From Fimbriimonadales bacterium (GTDB taxonomy: Bacteria > Armatimonadota > Fimbriimonadia > Fimbriimonadales > Fimbriimonadaceae), in assembly GCA_026392145.1 (NCBI GenBank), contig JAPLCS010000046.1, positions 1 through 6,845 on the forward strand: a DNA stretch of 6,845 nucleotides, read 5' to 3'. The notes beneath the pieces were generated by a model, which worked only from the letters and a program-made list of their open reading frames with translations, ran no database searches and was not told the DNA's origin. This document shows positions 1 to 5,719 of this stretch, one piece after another (positions within the stretch are counted from its first letter, which is position 1; the number at the start of each line of letters is the position of its first letter). The position numbers and the translations under genes are program-made.

Positions 1-1575
1 CGACTTAAACAACTTAATCGCCTCATCCCGAGCACTCGAATGATCAACAATCGACGACGGATATCCCAAAAGCCGACAATCCGACAACGTAGGCTCATGA
101 ATCAACTCACCGCTCAAACTCGCAATCTCAGGAACCCACTGACGAATAAAGGTGCCATCAGAATCAAACTTCTTACTCTGCAAATAAGGATTAAAAACCC
201 GGAAGTAAGGCTGAGCATCACACCCCACCGAGGCCGCCCACTGCCAACCACCGTTGTTACACGCCAAATCAAAATCCAACAGCTTCCGAGCAAAATGAGC
301 CTCCCCACGGCGGTAATCAATCAGCAAATGCTTCGTCAAAAACGAAGCCACCACCATCCGCAATCGGTTATGCATCCATCCCGTCTGGTTCAAACACCGC
401 ATCGCTGCATCCACAATCGGATACCCCGTCCGACCCTCCTCCCACGCCGCATACATCTCCTCCGCCCGGTCACCCTCCGAACCAGGCCAAACCATCGCCT
501 CATACAAAGGGCTAAAAGTCGTCTCCACCACCCTCGGGAAATTCCCCAAAATATCATGATAAAAGTCGCGCCAAATCACCTCCGCCAACCACTTATCCGC
601 CCCCGCAACCTCACGACTACTCACCTCATCACCCGACCCAGTGCCCGACCCAGTTGCCGACATAGTCCCCAACTGCACCTTGCGCAAAGCCGCCCGAACC
701 AACTCCCGAACCGAAATCGTCCCGAACCTCAAATGAGCCGACATCCCGCTCGTCCCCTCAATCGCCGGAAAATCGCGCTGCTCCTTATAAGCCCCCATCA
801 AACCATCAAACCACTCCAAACGCTCATAAGCCGCATCCTCACCCGCCGCCAACCAAGGCTCCGCCTCAACAAACCCCATCGACTCTAACGACGGTATGCC
901 CCCACCAGCATCCCCCCCATCTCCATCTCGAGCATCTCCAGCAATATCAAATGCAGAATCCAAAACCGCAACCGAGGCCAACCGCTCATACCGAGGACAA
1001 TACTCCGCCGCATGAACCTCCTCAACAAAGTTCGCCCGCCAAGTCTTCGAATAAGGCGTGTAAACCCGGAACGGCAACCCCGCCTGGTTCATCACCTCGC
1101 CACTCTCAAAAATCACATGATCCTTAAAAGTAACCATCCCAATACCACCAGCATCCATCCCGCCCACTTCAACAGCAGCTAACCGAGCCCGAACCTCATC
1201 ATCACGCTCCATCGCATAAGGCTCCCGGTCATGCGAAGCCACCACCAACGTCGCACCCAACTTCTTCGCCACATCAGGAATCAACTCAACGGGATTCCCA
1301 TAAACACAAACCAAACGCGAACCCATCGCCCGCAACTTAGAATCCATCTCCACCAACGACCGATGAATAAAAGTCACCCTCGTATCGCCCTCATCCACCA
1401 ACTCGCTCAAAATCGCCGAATCAAAAACAAAAACAACCGCAACCTCGTCCGCCGCCTCGCAAGCCTCAAACAATGCCCGATGATCACGTAACCGCAAATC
1501 ACGCCGAACCCAGCACAAAGCCCGCCGATGCCTCTTACCACCAACTTCTAACCCGCCAATCGCACTTACTTCCAT
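1..1575 (-). CDS. phr: Deoxyribodipyrimidine photolyase (class I, FAD-dependent), lacking its last few codons
   Basis: This enzyme uses light to split cyclobutane pyrimidine dimers in DNA. The frame is open for 525 codons from ATG at 1573-1575 to the left edge with no stop. Near the N-terminus (about residues 19-32) CWVRRDLRLRDH matches the photolyase opening motif, followed by a Rossmann-like antenna domain. A Gly/Asp-rich linker (about 210-229) leads to the helical FAD domain: HLRFGTIS, IWRDFY (W335), GYPIVDAAMR (from G384), MHNRLR (from M401), NNGGWQW (440-446) and PYFRVFNP (456-463). The last visible residues resemble the C-terminus of E. coli PhrB, so little is missing. Oddities: an N-terminal extension of about 16 residues, the long linker, a TGSG tandem repeat at 308-315, and Tyr421 where E. 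coli has Trp359. GAGGG lies 7 nt before the ATG. Codons end mostly in G or T. A photoreceptor cryptochrome is possible but less likely. Confidence 0.93.
   Translation of the reverse strand, partial: MEVSAIGGLEVGGKRHRRALCWVRRDLRLRDHRALFEACEAADEVAVVFVFDSAILSELVDEGDTRVTFIHRSLVEMDSKLRAMGSRLVCVYGNPVELIPDVAKKLGATLVVASHDREPYAMERDDEVRARLAAVEVGGMDAGGIGMVTFKDHVIFESGEVMNQAGLPFRVYTPYSKTWRANFVEEVHAAEYCPRYERLASVAVLDSAFDIAGDARDGDGGDAGGGIPSLESMGFVEAEPWLAAGEDAAYERLEWFDGLMGAYKEQRDFPAIEGTSGMSAHLRFGTISVRELVRAALRKVQLGTMSATGSGTGSGDEVSSREVAGADKWLAEVIWRDFYHDILGNFPRVVETTFSPLYEAMVWPGSEGDRAEEMYAAWEEGRTGYPIVDAAMRCLNQTGWMHNRLRMVVASFLTKHLLIDYRRGEAHFARKLLDFDLACNNGGWQWAASVGCDAQPYFRVFNPYLQSKKFDSDGTFIRQWVPEIASLSGELIHEPTLSDCRLLGYPSSIVDHSSARDEAIKLFKS
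631..655 (-). repeat. 12-bp tandem duplication inside phr
   Basis: Positions 632-643 and 644-655 are two adjacent 12-base units differing at one base. On the coding (minus) strand they encode TGSGTGSG at about residues 308-315 of the photolyase. This lies in a non-conserved, flexible loop between the HLRFGTIS and IWRDFY motifs. It keeps the reading frame, so it looks like a simple slippage duplication in a linker. Confidence 0.75.
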
Positions 1576-1661
1576 CTGACCACCCTCATTCACAGTAAAC
1601 TTCTACGAAACAGAAAACGGGAAATGTAACCCTCCCAATTTCCGAACGGTTTACTGAATCA
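1576..1661. promoter_or_regulatory. Divergent phr/tilS control region with inverted repeats
   Basis: These 86 bp separate two genes transcribed away from each other, so both promoters should lie here or run into the genes. CAGTAAAC at 1593-1600 is the exact reverse complement of GTTTACTG at 1649-1656; each gene therefore has GTTTACTG shortly upstream on its own coding strand (5 nt before the tilS ATG, 17 nt before the phr ATG). A second, inner dyad pairs GGAAAT (1620-1625) with ATTTCC (1638-1643). phr has a ribosome binding site (GAGGG, minus strand, 1583-1587); tilS has no clear one. I could not identify convincing -35/-10 boxes for either direction. Confidence 0.5.
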
Positions 1662-3035
1662 ATGCTCGCCGACTTCCAATCCCAACTCACCCGAACCGGC
1701 CTCCTCAAGCCAGGCGACCGAATCGTCGTGGGATACTCAGGCGGCGCCGACAGCGGCTGCCTCCTGCACCTGCTCAAACATGCAGGCTACGAAGTCATCG
1801 CCGCGCACCTCCACCACGGCCAGCGCCAAGCCGCCGACAAAGAGCTCAAACTCTGCGAGCTCCAATGCAACGACTGGGGAATCCCCTTCGTCTCCGGCAA
1901 AGCCGACGTCCCGACAATGTCCAAGCACCTCAAAGTCGGAATCGAAGAAGCCGGACGCCTCGCCCGCTACAACTTCCTAAACCAAGTCAAAACCAGGTTC
2001 GAATTCGACTTCATCGCCACCGCTCACACCGGAACCGAAAGCATCGAAACCGCAATCTTCAACATGATCCGCGGCACCGGCCCCCACGGTTTCACCGGAA
2101 TCCCCGCCGCCCGCGACAACATCGTCCGACCACTACTCAACTTCACACGCAGCCAAACCCGACAATACTGCGCCGACAACAACATCTGGTTCCACGACGA
2201 TCCAAACAACGACGAACTCGAATTCAGCCGAGCCAGAATCCGGCACCGAATCCTCCCCGAATTCGCAACCATCAACCCCGAATTCGAATCCGCAATCTCA
2301 CGACTGCTAACCATCGTCGACGAAGAAGACCAATTCCTCAACGGAGCCGCCGCCGCCGCCCTCGAACAGTGCGAACTCCAACTCAACGGCGAACTCGCGT
2401 TCCTCACCCGCGACATCGAAATCGCCTTCGACCGACAGCGCCTCGAATCCCTCCCGCCCGTTCTCCTCAAACGAGCTATGCGCCTCGCCTTCGACTTCTT
2501 CGGAACTCCACTTAACTACGACCAAACCCAACTCCTCGCCGAACTCTTCGCAACCCGCCAAAACGGCTCCATAACCCCCGAAGGCGGAACCACCGTCGGC
2601 GAACTCAGCGACGACCGACTCCATATCCGCATCCTGCAACCAACCGAACCCTTCCGCTTCAAACTCACCATCCCCGGCGAAACCGAAAGCGAAACCTTCG
2701 GGTGGACCATCACCGCCTTCGAATCAACTCCAACCAAACACCAAAACACTCGCCAAGCATTGCAAGTCGAAATCGATCTCGACAAAGTCAACGGCGAACT
2801 CTACTTCCGCTCATCACAATCCGGCGACGCAATGAATCCTCTCGGTTTCGAAGGCACGCGCAAACTCTCCGACCTACTCTCCGAAAGCCACCTAACACCC
2901 GCCGCCCGCACCCGACTTCCAATCATTTGTGATTTTGTTGGTCCAATTTGGGCACCGGGGGTGTGTTTATCGAACAAAATAAGGAAAGAAGAAACCACAA
3001 GTCGTGTTCTTGTGTTAAATTTTAAGCCCCTCTAG
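1662..3035 (+). CDS. tilS: tRNA(Ile)-lysidine synthase TilS
   Basis: TilS uses ATP and lysine to convert C34 of the CAU-anticodon tRNA(Ile) to lysidine, which lets it read AUA; this is normally essential. The 457-residue product has the N-type PP-loop SGGADS at 26-31, HLHHGQR at 49-55 (usually HxNHxLR), GIEEAGRLARYNFL at 93-106, RGTG at 137-140, RPLLNFTR at 156-163, DDPNN at 179-183 and the SRARIRHRILP segment at 189-199. A C-terminal TilS domain follows at about 376-455 (FRSSQSGDAMNPLG, then RKLSDLL). The motif usually written HxxDDxxET appears as HTGTESIET at 122-130. The ATG at 1662 puts the PP-loop at the usual distance, though no Shine-Dalgarno is visible. Codons 1-421 end almost entirely in C or A; codons 422-457 switch to T/G-rich use. 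It is divergent from phr and 145 bp ahead of ftsH. Confidence 0.95.
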   Translation: MLADFQSQLTRTGLLKPGDRIVVGYSGGADSGCLLHLLKHAGYEVIAAHLHHGQRQAADKELKLCELQCNDWGIPFVSGKADVPTMSKHLKVGIEEAGRLARYNFLNQVKTRFEFDFIATAHTGTESIETAIFNMIRGTGPHGFTGIPAARDNIVRPLLNFTRSQTRQYCADNNIWFHDDPNNDELEFSRARIRHRILPEFATINPEFESAISRLLTIVDEEDQFLNGAAAAALEQCELQLNGELAFLTRDIEIAFDRQRLESLPPVLLKRAMRLAFDFFGTPLNYDQTQLLAELFATRQNGSITPEGGTTVGELSDDRLHIRILQPTEPFRFKLTIPGETESETFGWTITAFESTPTKHQNTRQALQVEIDLDKVNGELYFRSSQSGDAMNPLGFEGTRKLSDLLSESHLTPAARTRLPIICDFVGPIWAPGVCLSNKIRKEETTSRVLVLNFKPL

Positions 3036-3180
3036 GCGATTGAATTTAAGCTCTCGGCATGAGCTACCGGCAACAACTCTCGTTTAAGCCCAAAGCGTGC
3101 TCAAAGCTAGATGCGTGAACAATAAGCAACGAACAAAAGAATTCAGTCGTAAATAGGCATACGGAAACTACGGAGAAGAT
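3036..3180 (+). promoter_or_regulatory. tilS-ftsH intergenic region with ftsH ribosome binding site
   Basis: A 145-bp gap between two plus-strand genes. GGAGAAG at 3172-3178 (GGAG core at 3172-3175, 5 nt before TTG) is a good Shine-Dalgarno and supports the non-ATG start of ftsH. An in-frame TAG at 3154-3156 excludes any start further upstream. TTTAAGC occurs three times across the tilS end and this gap (3021-3027, 3045-3051, 3083-3089). AGCTC (3049-3053) and GAGCT (3061-3065) could form a short hairpin, but no T-run follows, so it is not an obvious terminator. No convincing -35/-10 pair was found; co-transcription with tilS is possible. Confidence 0.5.
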
Positions 3181-5118
3181 TTGAGAAGAAACTGGAATGG
3201 ATTAATCATCGTCGTCTCGATGATATTGGTAGGTCTCATCATTTTGATGATTGCCGCACCGCAGAGCAAGCTCTACGGTGGTAGCAAAGTTACCGAGCTC
3301 ACCTCGGTCGAATTCATGAGCCGCGTAGCCGCCAAAGAGATTCAAGATGGAGTCTGGCAGGAAACCGAAATCACAGGCAAATTCACCAACGGTGAAAAGT
3401 ACGTCGCCAAAGTTCCAGAAAAGAACGATGAAGCTGCAAAAGCGCTCATCAGCAAAATCAACGAGAACAAGATTCCAATCGAATTCCCCAAAGTAGATAA
3501 CACTCGCTCCGGTTGGGCACTTGTCGCCTCCATCGCTCCAGTTATCATCATCTTCGTACTCTTCTACTTCTTCATCATGCGAGCCGCTCAAGCCGGTGGA
3601 TCGCAAGCAATGAGCTTTGGCAAATCCAAAGCCAAGCGCGTCGGTGAATCTGGACCCAAAGTAACGTTCGATGACGTTGCCGGAATTGATGAAGCAAAGC
3701 AAGAACTCTTCGAAGTTGTCGACTTCCTTAAGAACACCAAGAAATACGCTGCACTCGGCGCAAAAATACCGAAGGGAATCTTGCTGACAGGCCCTCCAGG
3801 TGTTGGTAAAACCCACCTCGCCAGAGCAATCGCAGGCGAAGCAGGCGTTCCTTTCTTCCACATCTCGGGTTCAGACTTCGTTGAAATGTTTGTCGGTGTC
3901 GGTGCGGCTCGTGTTCGAGACTTGTTCGAAACAGCAAAAGCACACCGACCATCGCTCATCTTCGTGGACGAAATCGATGCGGTCGGGCGCCAACGCGGAG
4001 CTGGACTAGGTGGAGGTCACGATGAAAGAGAGCAAACCCTCAACCAACTTCTAGTGGAAATGGACGGCTTTGACCCCAACTCAGGAGTCATCATGATCGC
4101 GGCGACAAACCGCCCCGATGTTCTCGACCCAGCTCTTCTGAGACCGGGCCGATTCGATAGACAAATCGTTGTTGATGCTCCGGACCAAAAGGGACGTCAC
4201 ATGATTCTGTCCATCCACGCGAAAGGAAAGCCTCTTGACACCGATGTTGATTTAGAAAAGCTCAGCAAGCGAACCCCAGGCTTCACCGGAGCAGACCTTG
4301 CGAATACGCTGAATGAAGGTGCACTTCTTGCAGCCCGAAGAGGAAGAACCAAGATTGGGCAAGCAGACCTCGAAGAAGCGCTAGATCGCGTAATTGCCGG
4401 ACCGCAACGAAAGAGCCGAATCATGGATGCTCAAGAGCGAGAAGTGATTGCGTATCACGAAGCAGGACACGCCGTAATTGGGGAATTGCTAGAGCATAGC
4501 GATCCTGTACACAAGGTAACAGTACTCCCTCGTGGTATGTCCCTTGGCTCCACGTGGCACATGCCAGAAGCCGACAAGTACCTCGTTAGCAAAGAGGAGC
4601 TCATCGACGACATCACTGCACTGCTCGGAGGCCGAGTCGCAGAAGAAATTGTATTCGGCAGAGTCTGGACTGGAGCGAGCAATGACCTTCAAAGAGTCAC
4701 CGCCATTGCACGTGCAATGGTAACCAAATATGGAATGAGTGAAAAGCTGGGAACCATGGCAATTGGAAACAGCCGAGATAATCCATTCCTCGGTCGAGAC
4801 TACTACGAAGAACGCAACTACTCAGAATCAGTCGCCAAACAAATTGATGAAGAGGTTCACTCAATTGTTGAGCGAGCACACCAGCGAGCTACCGAAATCC
4901 TCACCACGCACAGAGAGCAGCTCGATGCAATCGTTCGAGCACTTCTGGAAAGAGAAACGCTTGACCGAGAAGAATTTCTCGCTGTACTTGGCGGAAATGA
5001 ATTGCCTCCGTTGAAAATTGTGGAAGAATCAGTAGTAGAGGCAGAATCAGAAAAAACTGTTGAAACCTCCTCCACACCACAGGTAAATCCAACTAGGCTT
5101 GAACCTGGAACGGCATAA
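3181..5118 (+). CDS. ftsH: ATP-dependent zinc metalloprotease FtsH
   Basis: FtsH is a membrane-anchored hexameric AAA+ protease that extracts and degrades misfolded membrane proteins and short-lived regulators. The 645-residue length is typical. A transmembrane segment lies at about 7-26, an extracytoplasmic domain at about 27-111, and a second membrane segment at about 112-134. The AAA+ domain has Walker A GPPGVGKT (204-211), the pore motif MFVGVGA (236-242), Walker B LIFVDEID (259-266) and the second region of homology around [20 protein letters not shown] (308-327). The protease domain has the zinc site HEAGH (426-430) and the acidic ligand D502 in TGASND. All catalytic residues are present. 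The start is TTG at 3181, supported by GGAGAAG just upstream and a preceding in-frame stop. The last 30 or so residues form an acidic, Ser/Thr-rich, low-complexity tail. Codon use is more balanced than in tilS. Confidence 0.98.
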   Translation: MRRNWNGLIIVVSMILVGLIILMIAAPQSKLYGGSKVTELTSVEFMSRVAAKEIQDGVWQETEITGKFTNGEKYVAKVPEKNDEAAKALISKINENKIPIEFPKVDNTRSGWALVASIAPVIIIFVLFYFFIMRAAQAGGSQAMSFGKSKAKRVGESGPKVTFDDVAGIDEAKQELFEVVDFLKNTKKYAALGAKIPKGILLTGPPGVGKTHLARAIAGEAGVPFFHISGSDFVEMFVGVGAARVRDLFETAKAHRPSLIFVDEIDAVGRQRGAGLGGGHDEREQTLNQLLVEMDGFDPNSGVIMIAATNRPDVLDPALLRPGRFDRQIVVDAPDQKGRHMILSIHAKGKPLDTDVDLEKLSKRTPGFTGADLANTLNEGALLAARRGRTKIGQADLEEALDRVIAGPQRKSRIMDAQEREVIAYHEAGHAVIGELLEHSDPVHKVTVLPRGMSLGSTWHMPEADKYLVSKEELIDDITALLGGRVAEEIVFGRVWTGASNDLQRVTAIARAMVTKYGMSEKLGTMAIGNSRDNPFLGRDYYEERNYSESVAKQIDEEVHSIVERAHQRATEILTTHREQLDAIVRALLERETLDREEFLAVLGGNELPPLKIVEESVVEAESEKTVETSSTPQVNPTRLEPGTA

Positions 5119-5130
5119 AATTTCTAAAAA

Positions 5131-5166
5131 TCGTACATTGTTGCAAGAACTTGTGGCAATGTACGA
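5131..5166. terminator. Long hairpin after ftsH; terminator-like on the minus strand
   Basis: Arms 5131-5147 and 5150-5166 pair over 17 positions. As plus-strand RNA, 14 pairs are Watson-Crick and the three at 5141-5143 with 5154-5156 are G-U wobbles; two A bases separate the arms. The hairpin begins 12 nt after the ftsH stop. No T-run follows on the plus strand. On the minus strand the stem is followed directly by TTTTT (complement of 5126-5130), then more A/T, which is the layout of an intrinsic terminator for leftward transcription. It could also be an operator dyad for the TPR gene, since it lies just upstream of the TATAAT at 5179-5184. Confidence 0.55.
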
Positions 5167-5178
5167 AACAAACAGGGA

Positions 5179-5184
5179 TATAAT
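5179..5184 (+). promoter_or_regulatory. Candidate -10 box (TATAAT) for the TPR gene
   Basis: A perfect TATAAT lies 20 bp before the ATG of the TPR gene. There is no good -35 match at 16-18 bp; the nearest T/G-rich stretch (5151-5159) is weak and sits inside the right arm of the 5131-5166 hairpin. If this is the promoter, transcription would start around 5190-5193, leaving a very short leader of about 12-15 nt with no clear Shine-Dalgarno. Confidence 0.45.
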
Positions 5185-5204
5185 CCAACGAAGTCATAGC
5201 GACA

Positions 5205-5549
5205 ATGGACATCGAAGCGATCTATCAGAGAGGTTTTCAGTTCCGATGCGACGGGAATTATTCCGAAGCAAGGGCTTGCCTTGAACAGGTGTTAGCAGCC
5301 GATCCTCGGCACGTAAACTCGCGCCACCAAATTTCACTGATTCAAGGATTTGAAGGTGATTTCGATGGTTCGCTCGCTTCTTTAGAATCCCTAGCTCGCG
5401 AATATCCGAATAACTTAGAAATTCGATATGACTTTGCAATGACTCAAATGATGCTGGGAATGTACGAAGAAGCATGCGGTCATCTCAAGTTCATTCTCTC
5501 AGTAGATCCCAACCACGCAAAGGCACTACAACAAGTTATTTATTGTTAA
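5205..5549 (+). CDS. Small tetratricopeptide (TPR) repeat protein of three repeats
   Basis: This 114-residue protein is almost nothing but TPR repeats, helical pairs that bind other proteins. Three consecutive 34-residue units fit: residues 4-37 (with G10, Y19, A22, and DP at 33-34), 38-71 (with G48, F52, and P68) and 72-105 (with A78, G85, Y87, A90, and DP at 101-102), followed by a 9-residue tail ending in Cys. No signal peptide, membrane segment or catalytic domain is visible, so it is probably a cytoplasmic adaptor; its partner is unknown. The ATG at 5205 fits the start of repeat 1, but no clear Shine-Dalgarno precedes it. A TATAAT lies 20 bp upstream, so it may be transcribed separately from ftsH. 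It could also be the surviving N-terminus of a larger TPR protein: only about 17 further codons are open beyond the stop. Confidence 0.8.
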   Translation: MDIEAIYQRGFQFRCDGNYSEARACLEQVLAADPRHVNSRHQISLIQGFEGDFDGSLASLESLAREYPNNLEIRYDFAMTQMMLGMYEEACGHLKFILSVDPNHAKALQQVIYC

Positions 5550-5603
5550 GCTTTTTGTTGTTAAGGTTGGGTTCCAAAACATCTGCGCTCCAGTTGATTA
5601 ATC

Positions 5604-5659
5604 GGCTCTAGTGTTCTACCTATAGGGAACTCTAAATGGGGACTTTTTAGACTAGAGCT
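5604..5659. repeat. Nested inverted repeats able to form a three-way junction
   Basis: The outer arms GCTCTAGT (5605-5612) and ACTAGAGC (5651-5658) are perfect reverse complements; a G-T pair at 5604/5659 can extend them. Between them lie two adjacent hairpins: GTTC (5613-5616) with GAAC (5627-5630), enclosing CC/GG around a TATA loop with a two-base bulge; and CTAAA (5632-5636) with TTTAG (5646-5650). The three helices abut with almost no unpaired junction bases. Function is unknown: it could be a structured 3'-end RNA, a terminator variant or a chance or degenerate repeat. Confidence 0.5.
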
Positions 5660-5710
5660 CACGAAGTTGTGAACCTCAATGTGACTACTAGAATCACAAA
5701 ACTATTGTGA
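5659..5710. repeat. Cluster of GTGA/TCAC dyads downstream of both convergent genes
   Basis: TCAC (5659-5662) pairs with GTGA (5669-5672). GTGA (5681-5684) can pair with TCAC (5694-5697). TCACAA (5694-5699) is a perfect match to TTGTGA (5705-5710) across a five-base loop, and the same TTGTGA also occurs at 5667-5672. The 5694-5710 hairpin begins about 10 nt past the GH20 stop on the minus strand and may help to end that transcript, but it lacks a T-tract. The alternatives are mutually exclusive, so several folds compete. Confidence 0.4.
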
Positions 5711-5719
5711 CATATCAAA

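Larger units (their letters stand above)
5550..5719. other. Convergent intergenic spacer rich in inverted repeats
   Basis: The spacer lies between the 3' ends of the plus-strand TPR gene and the minus-strand GH20 gene, where terminators are expected. A short T-run (5552-5556) follows weakly pairing A/T sequence; ACAACAA (5528-5534) can pair with TTGTTGT (5555-5561). TTGTTAAG is repeated directly at 5543-5550 and 5558-5565. Two structured blocks, 5604-5659 and 5659-5710, are listed separately. I see no credible open reading frame here. No classical terminator with a strong GC stem and T-tract is present for either gene. Confidence 0.6.

Noticed and set aside
40..888. A 282-codon open frame on the plus strand opposite phr
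   Set aside because: Its product is an Arg/Pro/His-rich string with no domain. The plus strand here is poor in T and G, so stop codons are rare and long false frames are expected; the minus-strand photolyase explains the region.
1865..2515. A 216-codon plus-strand frame inside tilS
   Set aside because: Extremely Arg/Pro-rich, no recognisable motif, and fully within tilS in another frame; another product of the skewed composition.
3049..3065. Intrinsic terminator after tilS
   Set aside because: The stem is only 5 bp and no T-tract follows it.
3202..3861. A 219-codon minus-strand frame inside ftsH
   Set aside because: Antisense to conserved FtsH sequence, with no domain and no ribosome binding site that I could see.
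5604..5659. Hammerhead-type self-cleaving ribozyme
   Set aside because: The fold is a three-way junction, but the conserved core (CUGANGA and GAAA at the junction) is absent on both strands and the junction has almost no unpaired bases.
5550..5719. Insertion sequence or MITE remnant
   Set aside because: Inverted repeats are present, but there is no transposase fragment, no convincing target-site duplication, and no second copy in the window to support a mobile origin.
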